NCBI GenBank assembly: GCA_003153555.1
Contig: PLZS01000059.1
Span: forward strand, 1 to 64,000
Direction: 5' to 3'
DNA from: Candidatus Melainabacteria bacterium
GTDB lineage: Bacteria; Cyanobacteriota; Vampirovibrionia; Obscuribacterales; Obscuribacteraceae
DNA length: 64,000 bases
Made by a program: the position numbers and the translations under genes. Positions within the stretch are counted from its first letter, which is position 1. Every line of letters starts with the position of its first letter. A model generated the notes under the pieces. That model had not been told where the DNA came from, did no database searches, and saw only the letters and a list, made by a program, of their open reading frames with translations. Positions 8,348-16,783 of the stretch are shown here, in pieces.

Positions 8348-9889
8348 CTAAAAGCTCTTCTTCGGATTTAGACGTGGCCAGTCATCTGTGCGAAATGGTG
8401 AAACAGGTAACTTGTCAGCGCTGTATAAGTTCACGGTTGGATTGTCTGCCCATCCGTATCGCACCGCTGCCGGTCGAGGAACCCTGGGACTGGAAACCAA
8501 AACGCTAGCGCCATCGACTTGCGCATCAGCGGATGTCCATTTCTGATTTTCACCGGCAATTTCAAATCCAACCACAGGTAACGATCTAGAGATCAGACCT
8601 TTATCGGCATATCTAAATTTGACCCGGATCTTGCGATCGAGAACTTCCATTGAATCGTAGATAGGACTGGCGTAAGGTGTGGAAATCTTATATTGAGTAG
8701 CCAACGCAGCTGCTGCCAAACGGTGAGCGATCTCTTTCTTTTGTGTTGGGTGCATGCCCGCTTCGGCACCAGGAATGGTATCAAGCGTTACAACCATGTA
8801 GGCGTAAGGTATACGCCTGCAGATTGATTGCGTCTCCCGCATAATTGCCCAATCGCTGTCTTCAGGAGCTTTTTGTTTTAAACCGTAATTCGGTAGCTGC
8901 ACATACACAATCGGCAGAGTTGCATCTTTGAACTGATTTCTCCAGTCTTGAACCATGAGCGCGAAAAGCCTTCTGTATCTCAACGCCGATAAGTAAACAT
9001 CGGCTTCTCCTTGATAGAAAATAATTCCGCGCATAGCAAACGGGGCAATCGGGGCAATCAGTGCGTCGAAAGCGCTAGACGCCTTCTTCATTTTTGGCAA
9101 TGTCGGCTCTTCCGGTTTCTCAGTCTTCTTCCCGCCTGCAAACCACGCTTCAACATCAAGTTTGTACTTTGCGATAGCTTCCTTGTAACCGGCGAAGGCG
9201 TTGTCGGAATTTACTCCGATAGACCTAAACTCATTGGATTCATCGATGGTTTTACGACTGACAAATGTCTCGATGGCGGCCCCGCCGTGAGCAGACTCAA
9301 TCATGCCAATAGGGATATTGAGCGTCCGGTACATTTCTAAAGCAAAAAAAATACCGATGCCAGAAAATTTTTCTACGTTCTCCTTGTCGGAGGCTGTCCA
9401 GTGAACATTAGGATTTGTCTTCGGAACGAAGGCGCTCTCATCATCATTCACTTTGAAAAGGCGAATGTTTGCATGATTGGCATCAATTGTGTCGTTATCG
9501 GTGTGATCGGTTTTGATGTATGGCAAACCCATGTTGGATTGCCCCGCGCAGAGCCAAACTTCGCCGACCAAAATGTCTTTGATGACAATTTCGTTCTTTC
9601 CGTGCACCGTCATCTCGAACGGTCCACCCGCCGGAACGGGTTTAAGTGTCGCCCACCATTTTCCCTTTGTGTCCGCAGTAACAACGGCCGCCTGATCACC
9701 GAATTTGATCCCTATAATTTCACCAGGTTCAGCGGCGCCCCAAACTCGAATTGGCTTGTCGCGCTGCAGCACCATGCCGTCTGAAAAAATTAAAGGGAGT
9801 CTTATATTGGCTTCCGCTGGAAAGCAAAAGCTTTCGATGCCTGAAAGAAGTAGAAGCAGCAATAAAAACTTGCGCTTGATACCAACCAT
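8348..9889 (-). CDS. Sialate O-acetylesterase (SASA/DUF303 family)
   Basis: About 513 residues with a signal peptide (MVGIKRKFLLLLLLLSGIES). The ATG at 9889 is preceded by the strong site GAGGGAGC, so the 22 extra codons upstream are not used. The esterase block CAGQSNMGLPY carries the serine nucleophile, YQGEAD is the second block, and HPTQKKEIAHRLA supplies the late His region of this SGNH-like fold. The N-terminal part begins with SDGMVLQRDKPIRVWG, typical of the family's beta domain. These enzymes remove O-acetyl groups from sialic acids or plant and microbial polysaccharides. The gene follows hppD by 74 bases on the same strand. Confidence 0.9.
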   Translation of the reverse strand: MVGIKRKFLLLLLLLSGIESFCFPAEANIRLPLIFSDGMVLQRDKPIRVWGAAEPGEIIGIKFGDQAAVVTADTKGKWWATLKPVPAGGPFEMTVHGKNEIVIKDILVGEVWLCAGQSNMGLPYIKTDHTDNDTIDANHANIRLFKVNDDESAFVPKTNPNVHWTASDKENVEKFSGIGIFFALEMYRTLNIPIGMIESAHGGAAIETFVSRKTIDESNEFRSIGVNSDNAFAGYKEAIAKYKLDVEAWFAGGKKTEKPEEPTLPKMKKASSAFDALIAPIAPFAMRGIIFYQGEADVYLSALRYRRLFALMVQDWRNQFKDATLPIVYVQLPNYGLKQKAPEDSDWAIMRETQSICRRIPYAYMVVTLDTIPGAEAGMHPTQKKEIAHRLAAAALATQYKISTPYASPIYDSMEVLDRKIRVKFRYADKGLISRSLPVVGFEIAGENQKWTSADAQVDGASVLVSSPRVPRPAAVRYGWADNPTVNLYSADKLPVSPFRTDDWPRLNPKKSF

Positions 9890-9963
9890 TTTTGCTCCCT
9901 CAAAATTCGTGCGAAATCGTGCATGGCCATGATTCCATGCTTTTTGCCGGTCCAACGCAGAGT

Positions 9964-11088
9964 TTACAAATTACCGCGTTTAGCTTGATCACGCTCAATC
10001 GATTCAAACAACGCCTGGAAGTTGCCTTTTCCGAAACCTTTGGCACCCTTACGCTGAATCACTTCAAAAAATAAAGTTGGCCGATCTTGTACAGGCTTAG
10101 TGAATATTTGCAGCAAATATCCGTCAGATTCTCTGTCCACCAGAATACCTAAAGCGGCTAACTTACTCAAATCTTCATCGATCGCGCCAACACGCGCCGG
10201 CAGCTCGTCGTAGTACGACTGGGGAACTGTCAGGAATTCAATTCCTCGCTTGCGCAGTTCTCCGACCGTGGCGATGATGTCGCGAGTGGCGATGGCAATA
10301 TGTTGCACACCAGGCGCTGTGTAATAGTCGAGATATTCCTGAATCTGCGACTTGCGCTTTCCTTCTGCTGGTTCATTCAGCGGCATCTTAATTGAAGCGC
10401 TCTTATTCGCCATTACCTTTGATACCAAAGCAGAATACTGCGTACTGATGTCACTGGCATCGAAGTATTGGTATACATAGAATCCAAACACGTCTTGGTA
10501 GTACTTGACCCAAGTTTCCAAGTTATCGACTTCGACATTGCCAACGACGTGATCGATGGCCGCTAAACCAAGTGACTTTCCTTTCTTTTCATGAATGGCT
10601 GTGAAACCAGGCATAAATGCGCCTTTGTAGTCGGCGCGCTGAACAAAAGTATGCACCGTCTGTCCATAAGTTTGCACCGACGCAGATATAAATGTGCCAT
10701 GTTCATCTTTATGTTCTACCGGTTTGCCTACGCACTTTGCACCACGGGCAATGGCAGTTTCATAAGCGCCTTTTGCATCTCGCACCCTGAAGCCAACTGC
10801 CTTGACGCCATCGCCATGCTGGTGAACATGCTCAGCAACATCGCTTGTAGCGTTCAAAGAACCAGTCAAAATCAAATAGACGTGGTCTTGTTTGAGAACA
10901 TAGGAAACTTTGGTTCTATCGCCTGTTTCCAGTCCACGATAGCCAACCAAATCAAATCCGAAACCGTGATGGTAGTAGTAACAAGCCTGCAAAGCATTGC
11001 CTACATAAAACTCGATATGATCGAAACCATCAACAGCAATCTCGTTGATTGATTGTGCTTTCTCAAGTTCTGCCGCATTTTTGGACAT
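9964..11088 (-). CDS. hppD: 4-hydroxyphenylpyruvate dioxygenase
   Basis: A 374-residue non-haem iron dioxygenase that converts 4-hydroxyphenylpyruvate to homogentisate, in tyrosine breakdown or as a precursor of tocopherol/plastoquinone-type quinones. It has two vicinal-oxygen-chelate repeats. The three iron ligands are visible as IDHVVGNV (His), GVQHIAIAT (His) and TLFFEVIQRKG (Glu). The C-terminal helix with GFGKGNFQALFESIERDQ closes the active site. The start codon follows GAGAGGG, which overlaps the stop region of the lipoprotein gene 12 bases upstream, so the two are probably co-transcribed. No homogentisate dioxygenase or prenyltransferase gene is in the window. Confidence 0.95.
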   Translation of the reverse strand: MSKNAAELEKAQSINEIAVDGFDHIEFYVGNALQACYYYHHGFGFDLVGYRGLETGDRTKVSYVLKQDHVYLILTGSLNATSDVAEHVHQHGDGVKAVGFRVRDAKGAYETAIARGAKCVGKPVEHKDEHGTFISASVQTYGQTVHTFVQRADYKGAFMPGFTAIHEKKGKSLGLAAIDHVVGNVEVDNLETWVKYYQDVFGFYVYQYFDASDISTQYSALVSKVMANKSASIKMPLNEPAEGKRKSQIQEYLDYYTAPGVQHIAIATRDIIATVGELRKRGIEFLTVPQSYYDELPARVGAIDEDLSKLAALGILVDRESDGYLLQIFTKPVQDRPTLFFEVIQRKGAKGFGKGNFQALFESIERDQAKRGNL

Positions 11089-11100
11089 TCACCGACCCTC

Positions 11101-11781
11101 TCACTTGTTTTTGAACTTTAACTGTAAGGCTTTTGCCTCTTTGTTTTCCGGCTCACTTGCCAGTACTTCATCGATCAAACTTTTTGCTTCCGGAGAATTC
11201 TTGTCCAAAGTGATAAGAGCCTCTGCCAACCCAAGCTTTGCAGGCATGAATGCCGGTGCTCTCTGAATCAGCATTTTGTAATCTTCAATCGCTCCTTTAG
11301 CATCACCAGTAGTGCGCTTAATTTCCGCCAGTTTAAAAAGTTTGAGCGAACTGAATTCATTTCCAGTTACTGCTTGCTGATAATATTTCAGCGCTTCTTT
11401 CTTTCTGCCGAAGTGCTCAAGCACTTGACCCCGCATGAACTTTAAGGTGAGGATGTCCGGATACTTGCGATCTAGGTCGTCCAACATCGCTAGCGCGCCT
11501 TTTTCGTCGCCTTTAGTGGCTTTTCTCCAGGCAATCAGACTCTGATCTGCCACGGCTGTTTCAACTTCGGCGTTGAATCCGGAAAGCTGCTGATTTTGAG
11601 CACTTACAAGAGAGGCTGTCTCTCTCGATCGGGTAGGCGGTGGTGCGCCACTTTTGGCGTAGTAAGCATTCTCACCACCCTGCGGATTTTTAGAAGCGTC
11701 CGAAGTGCTAATCGTTTTGGCGCAACCACTGCCTAGAAGCACGGTTGCAACGCCAAAGCACCAGAGGCTTGATCGTTTCAT
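11101..11781 (-). CDS. TPR lipoprotein
   Basis: A 226-residue protein with a lipoprotein signal peptide; the lipobox LLGSGC places the lipidated Cys near residue 20. After a polar linker come about four TPR-like helical pairs, for example ALAMLDDLDRKYPDILTLKF and GAIEDYKMLIQRAPAFMPAK. It probably sits at the outer face of the inner membrane or on the outer membrane as a protein-binding scaffold. It lies directly before hppD, 12 bases apart on the same strand, and follows another TPR gene by about 100 bases. The partner is unknown. Confidence 0.82.
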   Translation of the reverse strand: MKRSSLWCFGVATVLLGSGCAKTISTSDASKNPQGGENAYYAKSGAPPPTRSRETASLVSAQNQQLSGFNAEVETAVADQSLIAWRKATKGDEKGALAMLDDLDRKYPDILTLKFMRGQVLEHFGRKKEALKYYQQAVTGNEFSSLKLFKLAEIKRTTGDAKGAIEDYKMLIQRAPAFMPAKLGLAEALITLDKNSPEAKSLIDEVLASEPENKEAKALQLKFKNK

Positions 11782-11882
11782 TTCATCGTCCTATGACAGG
11801 CAAAACGCATTGCCCACGACAGTAAGCATAGCAGCGTAGGTACTGAATAAGCTTGCTGTTTGCAGATTAACGATGACTAGCT

Positions 11883-12599
11883 TTAGGGCAAAAGGGGCGC
11901 ATGCCCAAACCCTTGCATAACTTTCGGTTCTTTGATTTTTGATGCCGACAGATTGCGACGCAGGCTTGATTCAGGCAACGGTGGCGCTAAGGTGTCTTCC
12001 TCTGTGGCGTCGTCAGTGGCTACCTTTTCAGAAGCGTGCGCATCTTTAGCTTTCGATAGCAGGAAGTGGATGCGGGCGTTTACCCTGGCCACGTATTTTT
12101 CGGGCACGGCATTTTGATAAACGATATCCACCAAAATTCGCGCAGCTTGATATGTCTTGCCGCTCTGTTCAAGCAGCTCAGAAAGGGCAATCCGTAACAT
12201 CAAATCTTTAGGCTTCTGCTCTTTGAGCATTGTTAACCGCTCGATTGCCTCGTCGATTTGGGCAGGTCGGGCTTTTGTCAGAGACAGCTCGTGATAAGCA
12301 ACGTACAAGGAGGGATCCATCGAGGTCGCTTCAAGCAACTCAGAGGCAGCTTCTTGAGGTTTCCCACTAAGACGCAAGGCTCTGCCGAGGTCGTACCGAG
12401 CCTTGGCGTTTTCGGGCGACTGCTGAACTACTTGTCGAGCCGCTTCGATCGAGGCTTGAGACGAAGCTGACTGCTGCGCCTGGGCACGAACCGAAGTCGA
12501 ACTGAGGAACAGAAAAGACGCGAACGCCAAGGCGGAGCTCCGTAGAACGGTGCCCCATAAATTGTTGCGGCTGTTATCGGCCTCACCGGAATAATGCAA
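11883..12599 (-). CDS. Exported TPR protein
   Basis: A 238-residue protein with a long-n-region signal peptide (hydrophobic core SALAFASFLFLSSTSV, then RAQAQQ). The mature part has TPR units around residues 50-170, for example AKARYDLGRALRLSGKPQEA. It ends in a charged, low-complexity tail. It is first in a minus-strand run with the TPR lipoprotein and hppD. No enzymatic motif is seen. The role is probably assembly or stabilisation of an envelope complex, which is inference from the repeats alone. Confidence 0.78.
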   Translation of the reverse strand: MHYSGEADNSRNNLWGTVLRSSALAFASFLFLSSTSVRAQAQQSASSQASIEAARQVVQQSPENAKARYDLGRALRLSGKPQEAASELLEATSMDPSLYVAYHELSLTKARPAQIDEAIERLTMLKEQKPKDLMLRIALSELLEQSGKTYQAARILVDIVYQNAVPEKYVARVNARIHFLLSKAKDAHASEKVATDDATEEDTLAPPLPESSLRRNLSASKIKEPKVMQGFGHAPLLP

Positions 12600-12687
12600 G
12601 GCTAGCGGACTCCTCGATCGTCTCGAAATATCATCAAGAACGCGGCTATAGTCTTAGCTTTTTGAGGTTTTGTCAACAGGAGCCGAC

Positions 12688-12915
12688 TCATACTTTGCGA
12701 ATACTCAAGAGATAGTGCCCTTCTGCACACTTTATCTGTCGCTCGATCTTGTGCCCTTCGGCACCGATGCTGGATGAAACACTTTCCACCGGCTCGCCAT
12801 CATCGAGAAGAACTTCCAATAAGTCGCCTACAGCCACCTTGTCGAGGAAAAGCCTCGTCTTAACAAAGTTCATTGGACAGGCAACACCGCGCAAATCGAG
12901 CTCATACTTATTCAT
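12688..12915 (-). CDS. TusA-family sulfur carrier protein
   Basis: A 75-residue TusA/SirA-like protein. The start MNKYELDLRGVACPMNFVKT contains the CPxP-like motif as CPMN; its Cys carries a persulfide in characterised members. The rest fits the small alpha/beta fold (GDLLEVLLDDGEPVESV). TusA proteins pass sulfur to tRNA thiolation, molybdopterin or sulfur-oxidation pathways. The ATG at 12915 follows GGAAGTG and overlaps the end of the zinc-ribbon gene by eight bases, so translation is probably coupled. Longer readings of this frame are overlapped by that gene and were not used. The second Pro of CPxP is Asn here. Confidence 0.85.
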   Translation of the reverse strand: MNKYELDLRGVACPMNFVKTRLFLDKVAVGDLLEVLLDDGEPVESVSSSIGAEGHKIERQIKCAEGHYLLSIRKV

Positions 12916-13219
12916 TGGCACTTCCATCAGTCTTGAAACAAGTTTGAGGGAAACAGGATCCCGGCTCGGGACAATAGTGGACATTAAGGTACCGCACCCA
13001 TTCTTTGCGAAAGCAGTCGCGCCCCATAATATATCCAACCGTCCCAGAGATAAGGCTTTCGGGCTGACAGTGGTCAACCTTCGCCAAACAGTTCAAGCAA
13101 AGCATCGAATCAGTGTTGCCAAGAGAAAGATTAATCACCTGCTTGCGCAGGCATAAATTGGCTCCGCACTGAGAACAATGCGCTGGGGCGCCTTCGACCA
13201 ATTCTGACAACTCTTTCAT
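12908..13219 (-). CDS. Cys-rich zinc-ribbon-like protein coupled to TusA
   Basis: A 103-residue soluble protein with two close cysteine pairs (HCSQCGANLC and MLCLNCLAKV) and further cysteines in GRDCFRKEW, HYCPEPGSCFP and TC. The pattern suggests a structural zinc site plus possible redox or persulfide-handling cysteines. No family name is recalled with certainty. The stop codon TAA at 12908-12910 lies inside the start region of the TusA-like gene, in an ATGAATAA-type overlap. This implies translational coupling and a shared pathway. No good ribosome-binding site is seen before its ATG. Confidence 0.75.
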   Translation of the reverse strand: MKELSELVEGAPAHCSQCGANLCLRKQVINLSLGNTDSMLCLNCLAKVDHCQPESLISGTVGYIMGRDCFRKEWVRYLNVHYCPEPGSCFPQTCFKTDGSANE

Positions 13220-13323
13220 GACTAAGGCGATGGGTTAAGTACGGTCCGGGTTTCGTACTTTCCTGGCTTACATCCTCCAATCCTTCACTTACTCTACATC
13301 TACAGTACAGGAGAGCGAGTAAG

Positions 13324-15849
13324 GTGCCAGCGGGCGACATTCTTACAGTTAATGAGGCTCAAACGCCAAACAGAGTCACCGACTCCAGCGAAAAATGGCG
13401 GTCAGAACTCGGCAGTGTCCATTTTCGGCAGGCCGCCTCCGAAATGGTGAGCAGCATCGCTGCTGGCACGAGCGGAGCAATCGCCTTCGGTTTGCTTTCG
13501 GCTGCAGGTCCATACGGAAAAGCGCTCAGCGTTCCAGTCGCCATGCTTGCCGGCGGGCTCACCAAATATGGTGCCAAAGACGGTCTGCAAGAAGTCTTCC
13601 TGGATCAAAAAGACCACAACCTTTCCACAACCGACCTTGCTTGGGGCGCTGTCGATGGGCTGGCCGGTGTCAGTGCAAGTTTGGCCGATCAAAGAGCATC
13701 TGCAGCATTCTTGCGAGCAACCGGAAGAAAGGAACTGGGAGCAAGCATCAGCGAAGAAACAGCACAATTAGCCGGAAAGCAATTAGTCGAGGGTTCGGCT
13801 TTTAAAGCGATCAGTCACAACGTTTTTCGTGGCTTAACGGGTGGCGCAGCGGGAAGTGCAACCTGGAGTACTTTTCACCAAACTCATGATCATTGGGACC
13901 AAATAAAATCTGATCCAATAAACGGAATAACCGATACCGTGAAAGGTGTTGCCATAGACACGGCGATTGGAACAGCGGCAGGCGGCATATTTGGTGGCAC
14001 ATTAACAGCGCTGCACCGCTCACCTGAAATCGTCAGTCAGAGCATCGCTAGAATCAAAGGTGATGCCGGATATTTAAAACTAAATGAATTCGCGATCAAC
14101 GATTTTCATAGCAACCTCGATCGCCTCCCTCAGATCCAAACCAAGTTGGATGAGCGCTCCGCCATCTCAGCGGCGGCAGGCGTGCCTAGTGAATTCAACG
14201 TAGCAGGAGATGCTTTATCCGGTCACGTCAATTTCGCCTACACCAGAGGCGGTGAGGTCGAGAATCAAGCTCTGGTAAAGATGGGTCTGAAAAACATCAT
14301 CCCCGGTAATCATGAATATGACACCGTCGGTGGACGATTTATTCCCGAACGCTATCCTAAAGTAATGGCACCGATTTTGAAAGAAAACCCTCAGATTTCG
14401 CTTTTAAATGCCAATCTAGACGTCTCGGCATATCCCGACTATCAAGCCCTAGTGAAACCATATGTGGTGCACGAAATTCAAGGACCAAATGGACTAGAGA
14501 AAGTAGCAACGGTCGGTTTAATCACCGAGGAAGGTGCGGTCGGAAACATTCGTTATGAAGACGCGGCCCAAGTGGCAATCAGAACTGTCAAAGAACTCAA
14601 TGCTCAAGGCATAAAGAACATCAAGCTTCTCACTCACCTTGGACTAGATGAAGATAAGAAACTAGCTCGTGCTCTACTCGACAACAATCTAATAGTGGCA
14701 AAGATCTCAGGCGGACACACCCATGACATTGTCGCCAGCCCACTCTGGGTCAGCAATAAAGAAAGTCTCGCTGAAAAACTCAAGTTTTGGAAGCCAACCG
14801 TTGAAATTCCAATCACGCAAGCTGGATCGAGCGGTAACTATTTGTCTGAAAATCACATCGTCTTCAATGCCAATGGATCGGCGAACCGATGGCTGACGAC
14901 TGGACGCTTGCATGCGATGCAAGACGTCGCAGCCGATCCAACACTAAAGCAATTTATTGATTCGCAGACGGCAGAGATAGGTGCACTTAAAGCGACGACA
15001 TACGACTCAACCGCTTCTCAAGCATACACTCTAACTAACGCTCGCAATCGCGAAACAGCACTGGGCAACTTGATTTCAGACGCTACTTTGACTGGACTAC
15101 AAAAGCGAATGGGTGAAGAAGCCCCACAAATTGCCATGGTTCACTCTGGTGGCATTCGGTCTGAAATCCCAGCCAGTCAAGCGCTAACGAGACAAGAGAT
15201 AGCTAACGTATTTATGAATGCCGGGCAAGCAGAGGGCGAGAGAAAAGAACTAGTGATGGTGACACTGAGCGGAAAAAACATTCGCGATTCTATCGAATAT
15301 GGAATCAGGGAATATCCTCTCGCTGAAAAGCCTTCGCTGACAAAACAGTTAAGCGATATGTTCGGCAAACCTGCTGATACCAAATTTGATGAAGGAGGAA
15401 ATTTCGTTCAGGTAAGCGGCATGAAGTACTCTTTCGATCTCACGCAACAGCCTTGGAATCGCGTTACCGACATCAGTGTCAAACTCCCAGATGGAACTTA
15501 TAAACCGATGTTGGCAGACGAGCAATATAAGGTCGTGACCAGATTCCATCCGATTGATAAATGGAACAAGGCTGGATTGTTTGGCGACAACATTTCACAA
15601 GATCAGATATATGTTAAGTTGAACGGAAAACCAATTGAAGTATCGCAAGTCGAGCTTCTTGGTGAGTACATAAAAGGACGCACTCTAAACCCATTAGTTG
15701 ATTCCAAGGTCGAAGGAAGAGTAACCAATGCCACGCCTGTTACGCAAACCATAGGGCTCCGTCCTCAACCATCAATTGCTGGCTTCTCGGCTCTAGCGGC
15801 GCGAGAAACGCCAATGGAGAATGATCCTGAAAAGCAGCACCAATCATAA
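13324..15849 (+). CDS. 5'-nucleotidase/UshA-like phosphoesterase with glycine-rich N-terminal extension
   Basis: An 841-residue protein starting with GTG after an AGGAGAGCGAGTAAG site. Residues about 1-255 are Ala/Gly-rich with Gly-zipper stretches (GTAAGGIFGGTL) and no signal peptide. From residue 256 there is a metallophosphoesterase domain with INDFHSN, AGDALSGH, PGNHEYD and SGGHTHD, all the metal-ligand blocks of the 5'-nucleotidase/2',3'-cyclic phosphodiesterase family. It is followed by the C-terminal substrate domain with ALGNLISDATL and MVHSGGIRSEIP. It should hydrolyse nucleotides or related phosphoesters. Relatives are exported, and how this one is located is unclear. The next gene overlaps its end by 29 bases. 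Confidence 0.88.
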   Translation: MPAGDILTVNEAQTPNRVTDSSEKWRSELGSVHFRQAASEMVSSIAAGTSGAIAFGLLSAAGPYGKALSVPVAMLAGGLTKYGAKDGLQEVFLDQKDHNLSTTDLAWGAVDGLAGVSASLADQRASAAFLRATGRKELGASISEETAQLAGKQLVEGSAFKAISHNVFRGLTGGAAGSATWSTFHQTHDHWDQIKSDPINGITDTVKGVAIDTAIGTAAGGIFGGTLTALHRSPEIVSQSIARIKGDAGYLKLNEFAINDFHSNLDRLPQIQTKLDERSAISAAAGVPSEFNVAGDALSGHVNFAYTRGGEVENQALVKMGLKNIIPGNHEYDTVGGRFIPERYPKVMAPILKENPQISLLNANLDVSAYPDYQALVKPYVVHEIQGPNGLEKVATVGLITEEGAVGNIRYEDAAQVAIRTVKELNAQGIKNIKLLTHLGLDEDKKLARALLDNNLIVAKISGGHTHDIVASPLWVSNKESLAEKLKFWKPTVEIPITQAGSSGNYLSENHIVFNANGSANRWLTTGRLHAMQDVAADPTLKQFIDSQTAEIGALKATTYDSTASQAYTLTNARNRETALGNLISDATLTGLQKRMGEEAPQIAMVHSGGIRSEIPASQALTRQEIANVFMNAGQAEGERKELVMVTLSGKNIRDSIEYGIREYPLAEKPSLTKQLSDMFGKPADTKFDEGGNFVQVSGMKYSFDLTQQPWNRVTDISVKLPDGTYKPMLADEQYKVVTRFHPIDKWNKAGLFGDNISQDQIYVKLNGKPIEVSQVELLGEYIKGRTLNPLVDSKVEGRVTNATPVTQTIGLRPQPSIAGFSALAARETPMENDPEKQHQS

Positions 15850-16516
15850 AAAATCGCTCGTGGTAACTTTTATTGCATTAGTGCTTACTGGGTTTGCGCC
15901 GAGTACTTTCGCATTGCAAGCCGATGAGGACTGTTACAGCGCCATAAATCGTGGCAAGCAATCCCTGACAAACAACGACATTCCAGGCGCACTTTCTTCC
16001 TTCCGGGCCGCACAACGATTTCAACCAACGGATGCTCGTCCATATTTCTGGATCGGGTTCTGCCTAGAACGAAGTGGCGACTTGAACGGCGCCGTCAAGG
16101 CATATGCAGACTGCATCGACGCAGCCAAGTTGCACGGAATGGATTCAGCCGAACTGCGCATCGACCTGGGCAACACTCTATGCAGGTTGAACTATTTTAA
16201 AGAGGCGATTTACGATTACCGGCGCGCTCTCACAATCGATCCTTCATTGACTGTAGCTCATATGTGCCTGGCGCGAGCCTGTATTGAAACGAAGGATTGG
16301 ACGGGCGCCATGCGTGAGTTGGATTTCTGCGCTGCTCATGCGATCTCTGTGCCAGAAGCCGGATATCTACGTGCTCTCGCGCTTACAGGGCTCGGTTCGC
16401 GCCCTGACGCATTGAAACAAATTCAGTCTTTCCTCAACTCCGAACAACGAACATTACAAAATCCGCCGCTCCTGCAACGAGCTCTCGCCTTAGAGTCAGA
16501 GCTAAAGCGCCCCTAA
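15821..16516 (+). CDS. Exported TPR protein
   Basis: A 231-residue protein with a signal peptide (KKSLVVTFIALVLTGF, then ...STFALQADED). The mature part carries about five TPR units with typical W/G/Y/A/F/A/P spacing, for example ARPYFWIGFCLERSGDLNGA and ELRIDLGNTLCRLNYFKEAI. The start codon lies inside the 3' end of the nucleotidase-like gene with GGAGA just upstream, so the two are translationally linked. It may scaffold that enzyme, but this is inferred from linkage only. Confidence 0.82.
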   Translation: MILKSSTNHKKSLVVTFIALVLTGFAPSTFALQADEDCYSAINRGKQSLTNNDIPGALSSFRAAQRFQPTDARPYFWIGFCLERSGDLNGAVKAYADCIDAAKLHGMDSAELRIDLGNTLCRLNYFKEAIYDYRRALTIDPSLTVAHMCLARACIETKDWTGAMRELDFCAAHAISVPEAGYLRALALTGLGSRPDALKQIQSFLNSEQRTLQNPPLLQRALALESELKRP

Positions 16517-16580
16517 GCGGCGTCTTTACCTTGAGAGCTTTTAACCATGCGCCCGACCTCAAATATGTATGCTTATAGGC

Positions 16581-16777
16581 GGAGAAGTAGCGAGCGAAGC
16601 GCGGCATGTACGCGCGCAGTGAGCGGCTTTGCGCAGAGGAGCCGAAGGTACTGAAGGCGACGGAGCGCTTATAAGTAGATTGTGGAGAAGTAGCGAGCGA
16701 AGCGCGGCATGTACGCGCGCAGTGAGCGGCTTTGCGCGGCGGAGCCGAAGTTACTGAAGGCGACAGAGCGCTTATAA
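16581..16777. repeat. Two tandem 94-bp repeat units
   Basis: Units at 16581-16674 and 16684-16777 match at 90 of 94 positions and are separated by nine bases, giving a 103-bp period. Each begins GGAGAAGTAGCG, is rich in GCGC/CGCG words and ends GAGCGCTTATAA. The second unit ends six bases before the start codon of the aspartase/fumarase-like gene, so the pair forms the leader of that gene. No open frame runs through both. Confidence 0.85.
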
Positions 16778-16783
16778 ACAGAA

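Noticed and set aside
13131..13340. 69-codon minus-strand gene before the zinc-ribbon gene
   Set aside because: It overlaps the Cys-rich gene in another frame and the start of the nucleotidase-like gene, with no ribosome-binding site or motif.
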